From assembly GCA_026214975.1 (NCBI GenBank), contig JAOBSW010001197.1:372001-436000 (forward strand): a DNA stretch of 64,000 nucleotides. Reading direction: 5' to 3'. Source of the DNA: Gentiana macrophylla. Lineage: Eukaryota > Streptophyta > Magnoliopsida > Gentianales > Gentianaceae. The notes below the pieces were generated by a model. It had not been told where the DNA came from, made no database searches, and was given only the letters and a program-made list of their open reading frames with translations. Of the stretch, positions 22,140 to 33,950 are shown one piece after another. The first letter of the stretch is position 1, and every line of letters begins with the position of its first letter. The translations under genes were made by a program, and so were the position numbers.

Positions 22140-23006
22140 TTAGTCTGTGTACTCCTCTGGATCGTCGTCGTTGTCTTCTTGTTGTTGTGGCATTAAACCG
22201 CAAGTGAGTGTCGTTTTCCTTCTGCATTTGCAATCATCACCATAATAGCTACAAGGAGGATTAATGCTTGGACCACATCGTGTCGAAGGGCAACCGCCGT
22301 CTCCCAACTCTTCTCCAAGAAAGCCTCTCCTTGGTTTTGATTCAACTACAATTTTAGCTATTTTAAATCTCAGAGAGAGCACGCGCGCGTGGTGTATTGT
22401 GCGTGTGCGTGTGCATGCATGTGTGTGGTGTAAAGTAATAGAATGTTCACCCTCATATAATCGCGAGACATAAACGCCTCATTAACTCAAGCAATTTCTT
22501 TGCACTCAAGCGAGGACAACGGTCTAAGCCATTGACTGGATCATTTATGACTCATTTAGAAGACTACCACCGCCCGGGTCGGGCGTTATAAAATTCAGAT
22601 CCAGATCCGACTATCGACAGATTTAAGTCGCCACACCATTGTAGACGGTGGGGCCACTTCTAGAAATCCTCCCAGAGGACGGATCGAGACAAATCCTCGC
22701 CAAGTCTTGGCGAGGACACAAGTCCTTTATAAGTGGGGAGAATGTAAAGTAATAGAATATTGTTCACACCCCATATAAGCCGTGATATAAATATATTCAT
22801 TAACTCAAGTAATTTTTTAGATCAAACAAGAACGATGAATCGAATCATTTATGACTTATTTAAAGACGCACCAAACCTGTAGCTCCTGATGCAAGTATAC
22901 ATAATGTGTGGGTGTGGGCGTATGGGTGTGTGGGCGTGTGCTAAGACATAGACAAACCTGATAGAATGAGCAAGGAGAAGAGAAAGAAGTATGCAACTTT
23001 GGCCAT
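22140..23006 (-). CDS. Secreted six-cysteine peptide gene (two exons), copy A
   Basis: Exon 1 is 22958-23006 (ATG at 23006, context AAAAATGGCC) and encodes a signal peptide, MAKVAYFFLFSLLILS. The donor CAG|GTTTGT is at 22957. Exon 2 is 22357-22140 after an acceptor AAAATAG|CT. Joined in phase 1 they give 88 residues. The mature part has a basic KPRRGFLGEE segment, then six cysteines with spacing C-x4-C-x7-C-x6-C-x1-C-x7-C, then an acidic tail rich in D and E. The CxC between the fourth and fifth cysteines suggests a knottin-like fold, but I cannot assign a known family. The role may be defence or signalling in the apoplast, an inference from structure only. The intron (600 bases) holds a TRIM-like element. 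A diverged copy lies at 53813-59366. Intron boundaries are predicted, not proven. Confidence 0.68.
22429..22861 (+). mobile_element. TRIM-like element in the peptide-gene intron
   Basis: Two direct repeats of about 120-129 bases, 22429-22557 and 22743-22861, both beginning TGTAAAGTAATAGAAT and ending near ATGACT(C/T)ATTT. A polypurine tract ATAAGTGGGGAGAA (22729-22742) lies just before the second repeat, as in a miniature LTR retrotransposon. The 185-base interior has no coding potential and contains a short perfect stem TCCTCGCCAA/TTGGCGAGGA (about 22695-22717). No clear primer site or target duplication was found. Confidence 0.55.
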
Positions 23007-23083
23007 TTTTTCAGATGAGCTAGCTATAAATTCTTTAGATTTGCGGAATTTGATTTGTACTATCATTTCATAATTGGAAGCAA

Positions 23084-23091
23084 ATTTATAG
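23084..23091 (-). promoter_or_regulatory. TATA box of peptide gene copy A
   Basis: CTATAAAT on the minus strand, 78 bases upstream of the ATG at 23006. The same box is conserved in copy B at about 59446-59453. Confidence 0.6.
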
Positions 23092-23149
23092 TGTTGATTT
23101 TTTATTTTCATTTTTATTTTGTTGTTAACAATATAATTATATGCCAAGC

Positions 23150-26100
23150 CGTGAAGGCCAGCAATTTAACTTTGCCTTTGAAAGGGACTAAGGTTGCATA
23201 TATGATTAAAAATATTATCATTTTGTGAATTGAATGGGTCTTAATTACCAACCATATATCTCAACAAGACAGTTATAATGGATACATTTATTAAAGGAAA
23301 CACTTGACAAAATAAGTAGACAAATGTAAAAAATTACAATATAGTCCGTTTTTTTTTTTGGTTTTTTTTTTTTTTTTTTTTTTTTGCAAAAATAACGATG
23401 TAAATTTTACTAATTTGATAAACTCTCTCATGTTCAATTACTGAAAGAATCGTTTAGTTTGATTTAAGCATCAAATGATCGTAATTATTCCATCATATTT
23501 TTTCTTTTTTCGTCCTCTATATTATGACATCTCATTTGATATATTTTCAATGCATTTTTCAAAGTCATATCCGTAAAAAAATCAAAACAAATTTAATAAG
23601 AGATTTTGATCTATTACATCAGAATCAACATCGGATTTGAAACAAACCAACGATTTGATTGTTTTTATCATCCAATTTTTGTTTCCAGTATCCTTATTAC
23701 TATTTTCTAGCCTTTTTTTTTTCCTTTATTCTCACTCCCCTGTAAAATAAGCTCCGGGCATAGAATTTTAACCGAATATTACCTAAAAAAACTCCAAAAC
23801 AAATATGCTTTGTTGTTTACCAAGTCTGAGAAGAAACTAATTTTTTTAAAATGAAAAATGCTTCTGTCGTTGGATGTTACTCGGTCATGGGTCATCGTGT
23901 AGTACTTCGAGTCTTTTCAAGCAAGTTACGTAAGAATTAAATTCATATTACGTCATAATAAATGGGTTATTCCTTAGTTATAACATTAAGATATTTTGTA
24001 GAGAATATATCGAGAATGTCGAATTTTGAAGTTGGGACTTGGGAGGAAAATTGTCACCGGTGCAACGGCAACGCAACACTACCATAGCGATTGAGGCAAC
24101 ACCATCAAAAAAAAATAAAAAATAAAAAAAAATCTCATATTTGGTAACTTCTCAAACTCCTTCACATAATATAAATTTATAGACCAATTCATCGCAAGAG
24201 TTAGACAAATCTCCTCTTGTTCAATTTATGGCCAAGGCAGGTTAATCCTAGTCATCATCAAAATTGCAGTTGAATTCGTTTTATTTATCTTTTTTAAAAA
24301 TTTAGCCATTTTTCATATAAATTCTTGAAAATTCGAGTCTTTTAGGGCACCGGGATTCTGGGTATAATGTTTGTAGTTGTCATGTAGAGTTAGAACGTTA
24401 TATTTTTATATTATGCAAATATTAGTGATTATTAATATACTAACTAATGTAGTGATGGTAGAAACCATGACATTGAAATTCGCTTGTGTCAATGCAATCG
24501 GTTGATCGGCTACAGATAAGTATATATAACACAAAATATTATGATTGAGAATCCTCAACACCCTAGATTCGTACCTTATACTTGAGATGTCATTTCAGTT
24601 GATTTCAGGTGGGTGTACATGTCGGGCGCACGTTCGCCCACCTGCGGGTCATTTCAGATGGGTGTTGGTACGTTTTATATTTAAACCATCCCTATGGGTA
24701 TAGTACATAATAGAAAAATGTTTGTGCCATAACCAAATTTGCACAACAAATGCACAATACACTTTTAAGTCATTGATTTTTATGGGATCCATATGATCGA
24801 AAAGATCACACATCATAATCAATTGGCCCAAAACGTTATTACAGACAATGTTCTCGCCATTTTGTTGAGCCCACTATCACCACCGCCCGTAATAATAGGC
24901 TACTTAATAGTATATGTTACATTTCATTAAGTTCATTCCTCGCCGCTCAGGGGTCACAGAAGATACATAATCCGCGCGGGCCACATAGAATGTGGACACT
25001 CTAAATGTGGGAAAATTTTACATAAGGAAATTCATATTAACTGATCGTTTGACGACCGCCACGTGTAGTAAAAATACAAAAAAATTGTGTGTTTGTACGC
25101 TGTCACAAATCCAACGGTTTAGTCATAATAATGTAAGTTTCTTACAAGCAGAATTACCTCGTAGCTTCCCAAAATTGATATTTATGTTTCTCAAATTGTA
25201 TGTGCATTTTTTCCTTAAAAATGAAAATAAATAATTGTATGTGCATTTTAGAACCTTAATTTTTTTAACAGGTCTAAGTTCCAAATTTTAATTTTTAATT
25301 TATCGGATCCTAGAGGTGTAGAATTACTTTTTTAAGCTTTTGGTAGAAATGATAATTCAACGCGATAGTAAGTTACTGTGCTCTAACCACACTACAATCA
25401 TTGTTTTCCCAAAAAGAGAAATATTCTTTCGATCACTGGGCCTCTTTGAACTATATAATGACCCACACGAGGAGTTACATCCTCTCATGTTAAACACTAT
25501 ATAATAGGCCCACACGAGTAAATTTTTTTCTATCACCTGCTTTTGCATAGTATTTATATTTAATAACATAATTTTTAAAGGAAAAAACAAACAACAACTT
25601 TGGAAATCTTCAAATCATTGATATTGTCAACATATATTGACTTGCATGGTTGTCGTCATTTTGATGAGGGGATAAAAGGAATATGTAGACGGTAATTGCT
25701 CCAAAATTTAAAAAGATTGATGATCGATTTTCAGGTGGAGGATTGTCTTGTGTATTTATATTAAATAATGGGGTTTTTCTAATTTGTATTACAACGATTC
25801 TATCGTATATATACCACATTACATGTGTTTCACAGTAGAATCGAATATATAAAAGTCGAACGATGCAAGAACATACGATCCTGTGAAAGTTAAATCATGA
25901 TCGACAGTGCAGGAAGTCGTGTTTTACCCTATACATTTGACTTTCACACGGTCGATTTCAGGGCCTAAGACCAAGTTGCCGAATTAGGTCTTTTAGTTCG
26001 AAATTACATACTTATTGATTCGAATTAGGGCAAGTAAAAAAAAATTTTGTGTCTTTATTGATTCGAGTACATTTTTTTAGGTCTTTATATTAGGTTAGAT

Positions 26101-26300
26101 CGGATTGGATCTATACGGATTTTTTATTTTTCTTTAAATAAACATGAATGATACAATCACGGAATGTTGCGGCTTAAGACCACCGCCTCTTCCGCCTCAC
26201 AGGAGGGCCGGCCCTGGTCGATTATATGAAAATGGTATGATGCACCGGCATGTGTGGGAGAATCAATTTTTTTTTCTTCATGATTTGAGAGCAAATAATC
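23150..26300. other. Intergenic, no gene recognised
   Basis: AT-rich spacer with a T tract (23348-23385) and an A-rich tract near 24107-24130. Up to 25808 it is duplicated in copy B. Short open frames here have no resemblance to known proteins and no conserved reading frame between the two copies. Confidence 0.6.
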
Positions 26301-26358
26301 TAGAAAATTTCCCAAAAAACTCCAAAATCAGTTTTGGAGTTTTTTGGGAAATTTTCTA
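26301..26358. repeat. Perfect 27-bp inverted repeat with 4-base loop
   Basis: Arms 26301-26327 and 26332-26358 are exact reverse complements around the loop TCAG. It could form a hairpin in DNA or RNA. No flanking target duplication was evident. Confidence 0.9.
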
Positions 26359-26420
26359 AACTAGAATCTTTAATGATATCCAAGAAAAAAAAACAAAACA
26401 AATATATGTATATATATTAT

Positions 26421-26452
26421 TGAGCCTGAGCCTGAGCCTGAGCCCGAGCCCT
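26421..26452. repeat. GAGCCT hexanucleotide microsatellite
   Basis: About five tandem units of GAGCCT/GAGCCC. Confidence 0.8.
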
Positions 26453-26849
26453 CTATCCCAAAATCTTAGGGAGTCTTGAGCAGGTTCGGAGGCTTTGGCA
26501 TCGATGGTTTTGTTTCAACAATATTACTTGTGTGATGGTATTATAGAGCACGCTCAAGACAAACTCTACCTCACCTCAAGCGTTATTTAATAATAGCGAT
26601 GCCCGATTGAGTGATAATGGCTTCATGATCTCACATTCGATTATGTTCATGATCATCCACGCGATCAAAGTCCTTTCAACTCCTATTTATAGCATAATAA
26701 TTAACTATCGCAAATTAATGCAATATTACCGATAAACATGACAATCGCACATACTCAAATATCGCCTTACACCCATAAATGACTTGAGTGTCGGAAGGAC
26801 TTTCGTGAGACAATCTCCGGTCCCTTTGAGCTTATGTTGGCTATTATGT

Positions 26850-27658
26850 GCAAATTGAAACTCTATTGAGAGACTCCTATCGAAGAGATGTCACTTACTC
26901 CAATAAGATTACAACACGTGTCCTACTATTTTTAGAACCCTTTTATCAAAAAGGGAGATGATGAGATTAAGATTAAAAAGAGTGGGTCAATTCGTAATCA
27001 GATTGAAGCAACTGGTAACTCCTCGATACATTGTCTCGTCCCTGCACTAGAATTTTCCGAGTATGATTGTCTACTAAACTACAAGAACTATCTTCTATCA
27101 CAGGTAGTAAACATCTGTCTCACCAGGAAAACTACCCTTTCTGGTCATATGATGGACAGCATCAAAGTAGTTTATCAAAAAGCCCTGCTTTAGCAAGCTC
27201 TCTGAATTTAAAATAGAAGCTAAAGGAAGATCTTATATATGAAAATCAATATAAATACAAAGAATTATGCCAGCGAATTATGTATGTGTATGTGTATGTG
27301 TATGTACTATATAGCAAGAAGGAAAATACAAGAATACACCTATCACAGTACCGTTTGGCCACGTTAGACATGAACGCTTTCAGCAGGAAACTCTTTTGAA
27401 GAAGAGAGCTGATAACGCTTCGTAACCAAATCATTTAAGTCCTCGACTGAGTATTTTATGGATACCTTTTTGAAGGACATGATGCTTGATTTGCTATTTT
27501 TTTGACAATTCAAGTGGTTCTTGAACTTGTTGAGAAAGCTTCCATATACGGGGACTAACATTTTCTTGGTTGATCTACAGAGCTCTTCCCTCATGTTTGT
27601 ATCTTGTTATAATCTCTGATGATTGAACAACATGCATATTTTCACAGATACTGTTGAA
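26850..27658. repeat. Local tandem duplication, copy 1 (EXO70 3' region)
   Basis: Matches 28330-29478 in the same orientation, starting at GAAACTCTATTGAGAGACTCCTAT (26861) versus GAAATTCTATTGAGAGACTCCTAT (28340). Copy 1 lacks about 350 bases present in copy 2 (about 28680-29041). It includes an EXO70 tail and ends at a MITE-like insertion. Confidence 0.85.
27364..27658 (-). pseudogene. EXO70 C-terminal fragment 1
   Basis: Minus-strand frame with MREELCRSTKKMLVPVYGSF, SSIMSFKKVSIKYSVEDLND and the end RYQLSSSKEFPAESVHV, nearly identical to the end of the gene at 29182-30914. Only the last 80-95 codons are present. The 5' side is cut by a MITE-like sequence near 27658 after a one-base frame change (TTGTTATAATC for TTGTATAATC). 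A partial duplicate without its own start. Confidence 0.88.
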
Positions 27659-27806
27659 TAAATAACCTCGTCAAATGAATAATTTTTTCTGGTCCCGACT
27701 TGGGCAAAGGGGCTTAAAATAATGTTCGATAAATGAATAACCTCGCTAAACGAATATTTTTTTCTGATCCCGAGGGTATTCATTTATCGAGGTTTTACAG
27801 TAGTAT
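27648..27806. mobile_element. MITE-like inverted-repeat element
   Basis: AATAACCTCG..AAATGAATAATTTTTTCTGGTCCCGA on the left is mirrored by TCTGATCCCGAGGGTATTCATTTATCGAGGTTTTACAGTA on the right, with another copy of the motif in the middle. Such AAACCTCGATAAAT(G)AAT...GGTCCCG elements are common non-autonomous repeats in eudicots. It truncates EXO70 fragment 1. Exact ends are uncertain. Confidence 0.55.
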
Positions 27807-28329
27807 CAATTAGCATCTTTTCAAATAATTTCCTTTCTACTGAGAGGGATTTGCTAGAATAAATATCACACCAATTCTACTTTAGTTGTCCACAAAAGTC
27901 TGGCATGTATTGAATTACCATCTCCCATAAAAACTTAAGATGTTGAGGAGGTGAGTAATTAAACACTACACGCTTCGGCACGCAAGATTAATATATTTGA
28001 ACAATACAAACAACACGCCCCTTTAAGCATGGTCACATATAAAGAGTCTTATTCAACACAGTATATCGAGGCAAACAAAGATTCACACTTCAAAACGACA
28101 CTTGATACAAAGATTCTAGGTCAACGTGGAATACAAAGGCAATAAGAAAGGCCCAAAACTTACACGATATAAATTTTGGGTGGAAGTGTCTATTTTGGGA
28201 AACCTGTACTACTCTAGAAATTCCTCTTTAAGAAAAAAAAAAAACCTAGTACAATGTGCTTCCATATTCCCTGTACTACTCTAGAAATTCCTCATTAGAA
28301 GTTGAAAAAGAGGCCAGCAAAGTATGACC

Positions 28330-29181
28330 TATGACAGGAAATTCTATTGAGAGACTCCTATTGAAGAGATATCAATTGCTCCAATCAGATTACAACATGT
28401 GTCTTACCTTTATAGAACTTTTTTATTAAAAGGGGAAATGATGAGTTTAAGTTTAAAATGAGTGGGACAATTGTGTAATCTGATTGAAGCAACTGGTAAC
28501 TCCTCAATACATTGTCTCTTCAGTAGAATTTCCTGAGTATGAACTATCTTCAATCACAAGTAATAAAATCTGCTCACCAGGAAAATTACCCTTTCTGGTT
28601 ATATGGACAGCATCAAAGTAGTTTATCAAAAGCCCTGCTTTAGCAAGCTCTCTGAATTTCAAAGATTTAGCAATGTATATTGTCACGTAAAATACAACAA
28701 AAATAAAAAATAAAAATTCAAGTGAATGGCTCCAATTTGACATTTCCAATGTGGTAAACTTCAGTCAACTCCAAGATTATTTGATTACTCGTATCCAGGG
28801 TTCTAGTATTTACAACCTAATATGGGTGAATACAAAATCTACCTTCAGAAATATGGGTTATTAGCAATGCAAAACCAAATATAATTGAATACCCTTTGCT
28901 AAATATGCTACGTGATCTCCGCAAAGCATCGTAAATCAAAATTGTATTCATATAGGATGTATACTAAGATTGCATCAAGCTCACATTTGAGTATAATATC
29001 ATTCATTCATGTTTATCATGGCTTATTCTCTTCACTTCAGTGAAATAGAAGCTAAAGGAAGATCTTATATATGAAAATCAATATAAATACAAAGAATTAT
29101 GCCTGCTAATTATGTATGTATATCTACTATAGCAAGAAGGAAAGTACAAGAATACACCTATCACAGTACCGTTTGGCCACG
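28330..29181. other. Copy 2 of the local duplication, 3' flank of EXO70
   Basis: Duplicate of 26850-27360 with about 350 additional bases. A minus-strand frame at 28504-28749 reads LKFRELAKAGLLINYFDAVH, FPGEQILLLVIEDSSYSG. The corresponding frame is broken in copy 1. I do not recognise the product, and it may be a short remnant of another gene or chance. Confidence 0.4.
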
Positions 29182-30914
29182 TCACACATGAACGCTTTCA
29201 GCAGGAAACTCTTTTGAAGAAGAGAGCTGATAACGCTTCGTAACCAAATCACTTAAGTCCTCGACTGAGTATTTTATAGCTACCTTTCTGAAAGACGTGA
29301 TGCTTGATTTGCTATTGTTTTGACAGTTCAAGTGGTTCTTGAACTTGTCGAGAAAGCTTCTATACGCGGGGACTAACATTTTCTTGGTTAATCTACAGAG
29401 CTCTTCCCTCATGCTTGTATCTTGTATAATCTCTGATGATTGAACAACATGCATCTTTTCACAAATACTGTTGAATTCCTTCATCTGTTTCCTCAATGAC
29501 CGTGTTGAAACTCCACGACTACAGAAACAGCGTGTAACGTATAATTCCTCTTCCTTCAAGCAATTCAATAAGTTATCACAAGCCAATGCTTGGAATTGAT
29601 CCATTGTGTTGCTTAAACTGTTCTTCAACTTCATCAGGTAATCGGGTCCAACCATTTCTTGCAAGTCCTTAGAGCCGGTGATTTTCTGGACAATGAACTG
29701 AATATTGTTCATCATGAACAGTTCATACCCAAACAAGGGATTCTCATTCTTGTATTTCTTACCCTTTGCCTCCAAATTTAGTACTAAAACTGCTATGATC
29801 AAAACAAGATGATGGGATAATGGACTTAGATTACCGGTTTCTTGAAGCACATCATCCGGGAAATTCAAAGGCATTGATGGCCTTGAAACAATTACATTCA
29901 TTAGAAGTGTCTTATGGTTCACAAGAACATTGAGATAGCCCATCACATACTTAGTAAAAGGAAGAACAGCTTCAGGATTATCAACAATCTTCGACGTGTC
30001 GTTGAACACACCATTCACAAAATCTGATAGCATCCTCCTTACCTCATCTTGAAGCCCAGACAAGATTTTTTCTATAGTGTTTTTTGCCTTTTGTCCGGAT
30101 TCAAACTGAAAAAGAGTATTAACATCTGGTACAATGGACAACAAAGCATTACAAAGAATCAACACTATTTCAATCTTTTCTGAAGTTAATTTACTTGAGC
30201 TGACATTCTCAGCAAACCTTAATAGATTAAACATGACATCTTTAACAATATGCACAAAAGATTCATCAGCAATTGAATTCCCAAATCCAGCAAATATTTG
30301 CATAGCTATTTGCTTCTCTCTTGGAAATAAGAGCTTAAAACAAATCTTAGCTGCTTGTACCCATCGTTCGGTTTTCATCTTCAAATCCTCCCTAAAAATT
30401 TCTTTGTGTTCCCTGCCAGCAGTTCTTCAAATCTCAACTTCTTGATGATCCAATCAACAAATTGTTTTCTCACACTTACGTAAACCTCAGTTAAGACTCT
30501 AAGATGCCCACAATTATTAGTCATCTCCACAACGCGTCGAAGATAATCGACTACATAGCTTCTAGGAGCATCATAAAGTACATAATCCTCATAGCGAAAT
30601 TGATAGCTTGTGGAATCACTAATGGAAGTGCTCAATTCAGTGAGGGAAGTGGACCCCATAGCTGACTCGGTTTGACGAGTCAATACAATATGAAACTCGG
30701 ACTTGAACCGAGCTACAATCATGGAAATGAATTCTTGAAGCTCATCGCGATGAGCTGATTGAATAATCTTCTCAACTGCATTAAAGTATTGAGTGATTTC
30801 AGTGGTACCGGAATCAAAGATTACCCTATCCTTCAGGTCTAAGTGCCAATGAGAGATTAACTCCACTGCCAGTGCCGGTCTGATAGATGATTGCGATGAT
30901 TGCGATGACCCCAT
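29182..30914 (-). CDS. EXO70: EXO70 exocyst subunit, one frameshift
   Basis: An intronless minus-strand gene as usual for plant EXO70s, starting MGSSQSSQSSIRPALAVELI at 30914. It gives about 577 residues in two frames: 30914-about 30405 and about 30405-29182. The second frame reads straight through FREDLKMKTERWVQAAKICF, which fits the family, so one base appears lost or gained near 30405-30425. The N part has FKSEFHIVLTRQTES and SYVVDYLRRVVEM. The EXO70 domain follows with FPREKQIAMQIFAGFGNSIA, RFAENVSSSKLTSEKIEIVL, FMMNNIQFIVQKI and the C-terminal IKYSVEDLSDLV. EXO70 helps the exocyst tether secretory vesicles to the plasma membrane, and plants have many copies, some used in defence or autophagy. 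Whether this is a pseudogene or a consensus error cannot be told here. Diverged 3' fragments lie at 27364, 49818 and 51690. Confidence 0.85.
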
Positions 30915-31721
30915 TGACCAATAATAAGCAGCAGCAGAGCTTCGTTGGACTAAAAATCAAAAGACCCACATCCTAAAAGCAAGATTAACAAGAAATCCCT
31001 GATGAAAGATTAAATCTTTTTCGTGTAAGGAGACTATTTTATGAAGAACCCGGATCAATTCATGAAAACACGAGGACACAACACAAGAGCAGGAAATGAT
31101 AAAACTAGAACAGATAAGGGAAAATAATAAAATGCAATTGAAGACTCCATTTCAATACAAGTGCAGATATTAAATTCTAAATCACCAAAGAGTCGTAGAG
31201 GAACCTCTTACACGGTCGTTGTTGGTTCACCAGAGCGCGGTAGAAGACAGGTTGGAACGGCTCCACACGCTGTAGTGTGAGATGAAACTGGATATTTTTT
31301 CCGAGAATTCGAAGTAGTATAATTATTAAGCAAGTAAAATAGTGTAAGAAATAATCATATGCCGCCATTATTTGCAATTTTTATTTACAGAGACGTCCAT
31401 ATCGACACTTGACCGGTGACTTTGAATATAAGCGGCATTCTACTCAATAATATATATATATTTGTTTTTTTAATGCGCCTTGATCCTAACTCATGTTCAC
31501 TTAATATCTTTGTAGAATCGACTTTATTCATCGATAAGGCCGGCCGTTAATTTTTTCAATACGACGCTCGTATGATAATCGAACCGACGACGCCTATATG
31601 TATTTTCAAATAATTTACAACTTGAACCAAGTTTCTTGATCATCATGCTACTCATTATTTAAAGATGCTTCAATAATGGGCATTGTTTTGTACTAGCTTC
31701 CATGGCGGGCGAATACATCTA

Positions 31722-31724
<3 letters not shown>
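30915..31724. other. Upstream region of EXO70
   Basis: Expected promoter side of the EXO70 gene. I see no second gene and no unambiguous TATA box at a fixed distance. Confidence 0.4.

Positions 31725-31782
<58 letters not shown>
31725..31782. repeat. (TA)n microsatellite
   Basis: 58 bases of uninterrupted TA. Confidence 0.95.
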
Positions 31783-31785
<3 letters not shown>

Positions 31786-31861
31786 GAGTGGATTTAAATT
31801 TCGCTTCCTCAATTACCCGAATCCAAACCCGATAAAAAAATTATAAAGCTAAAAACATAAA

Positions 31862-32206
31862 TAATGCCACATTTACTAAAAATAACTAATAAAATAAATA
31901 ATATTAATAAATTAAAAATCAGCCGCATTTAATGAAAATAAAAATAATCCCGCATTTACTTAAAAATATTCCTTTTAAATTTTACTAAAAATAACTAATA
32001 AAACAAATAATATTAATAAATTTAAAAACCAGCCGCATTTAATGAAAATCAAAATAATCCCGCATTTACTTAAAAATATTCCTTTTAAGTTTTACTAAAA
32101 TAACTAATAAAACAAATAATATTAATAAATTAAAAACTAAATAAGATTTAATGAAAATAAAAATAATCCTGCATTTACTTAAAAATATTCCTTTTAAGTT
32201 GGGTTA
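31862..32206. repeat. 109-bp AT-rich tandem repeat, three copies
   Basis: Units starting with CTAATAAAA(C/T)AAATAATATTAA at 31887, 31995 and 32104 share CCGCATTTAATGAAAAT and CATTTACTTAAAAATATTCC. The third copy is the most diverged. Confidence 0.8.
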
Positions 32207-33950
32207 TTGACTAGATATATTTTGCAATATGGCAGGTTGATTTCCCCATTTTTATTTATATAATTCCCCATTTTTATTTTTTTTAAAAACGTGTTCCATT
32301 TTTATTTATATAATTCCCCATTTTTATTTTTTTTAAAAAACGTGTTCCTTTAAAAAAAAAAACCTAGCGCATTATTAATACCCGGTAAGAAAACAAAAAA
32401 CTTCGACGACTTCTAATTCATTCACCTCACCGAACGATTCCAATGCAGATATGTTTCAAGATTCTCATTTCTTAATTTACTTTTCGGGTAAATTGTTTTT
32501 TGGATGGCAATGGATTAAAGGTAAAATTACTTCTCTTCCTTCGGTTGCATGATGGTTGACGATAATGATTTTGAAGAGGTAATCTCCATGCCTATCAAAT
32601 CTATACCCATTATTTCTAAGTTTTCACGTATTTTCCCAACTTTTGTTGGTTGTGGACGGCAAACTTGATTTCACTTTCTCAGGTACTATTTTTTGCATGC
32701 CCTTTTGACACAATAAGACGTAGTAGAATTTTAATTTGTATTTCAATTTATATTTTTTACTTTTGGATTATTATCACTCTTGATTATCATTCTTTTTTAT
32801 TTTTCTTACTAATCGCTTATAGGGATTCATTTTGGTCACTACATGGAAGATTGTGTATAATTAAATTGATCATTATCGCCTTAATACCTGCATACACTCA
32901 AGATGTTCTTCTTCTTTTTCCTTTCATCCTGAATATGGTATTGTTTCTTTTTATATTTTTAGTTTTATCTTTCTATTTTTATTTACATAATAATGATTAT
33001 TTAGTCAATAATTTTAAAAGGATTTTAGTTAGTTTTTATATTAATAATACATAAACGAAATTAAATAAAAAATAAAAAATAAAAATATAGAACAAGAATC
33101 CTTGATTTAAGTAAAAATATAAAAAATAAATAAAATCCTTGATTGATTATTTTTTTAGAACACAAATTGATTATTGATTAAATAATTGATTAAAGTAAAA
33201 ATAAAAAAACGAAATAAAATAAATTGTAACAAATCAACAAGATCCTCATCAAAATTATTGATTGATTATTAATTAAATAAATATAGAAAATGAAATTTAA
33301 AAAAAAAAACATAAATAATCAAAATTAGAAAAATCATAGATTGAATAATGATTAATTAATCATCATTAATTTATTAAGTAAAATTAGAAAGAAAAAAAAA
33401 TCAACAAGATTATCATCAAAATCCTTGATTGATTAGAAAATCCATGAGTTAAGTTAAAAAAAAAAAAGAAATAAACAAATATATAAAAAATCAACAAAAG
33501 CCTCATGTAATCCTTGATTGGTTATTGATTAAATAAAGATAGAAAAATGATATTGTTATTAAAAATAAAAATACGTAAATAATCAAAATCAAAGAAAATC
33601 AATGATTGAATAGTGATTAATTAATCATCATTAATTTAATAAGTAAAAATAAAAATCAACAAGATCCTCATCAAAATCCTTGATTGATTATTGATCAAAT
33701 AAATATAAAAAATAAATTCAAAATAAAAACGAAAATAATCAAAATCAGTGATTGAATGAATCCTCAATAACTAAATATTCTTCCATTCAATTAAATTTTC
33801 AATAATAACTAAATTCAATTGTGTCATTTAATGGAAAATATTTCTACATTAAATAACAATGTCGGTCGAAGTAATATATTTTTACATTAAATTACTTTTT
33901 GACAAAATAGTATGCCTAAGAAAAATAATCCTCTAACTAAATAATTTTTA
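32207..33950. other. AT-rich spacer
   Basis: Low-complexity sequence with many near repeats of AATCCTTGATTGATTATTGATTAAATAAA (between about 33100 and 33780). The 134-codon open frame at 32650-33054 is dominated by F, I, L and Y, as chance translation of AT-rich DNA gives, and is not reported as a gene. Confidence 0.6.

Larger units (their letters stand above)
21770..25808. repeat. Segmental duplication, copy A
   Basis: Sequence from ATTATAACTTCAAAATATTGG onward is repeated in the same orientation at 53392-64000. It covers the peptide gene, its promoter and about 2.8 kb beyond. Copy B contains additional insertions (54241-59265, 60374-60535, 61353-62922). The duplication continues past the window end in copy B, so its full length is unknown. 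Confidence 0.92.

Noticed and set aside
32650..33054. 134-codon hydrophobic frame resembling a membrane protein
   Set aside because: Rich in F, I, L and Y from T-rich sequence, no known motif, located in a repeat field.
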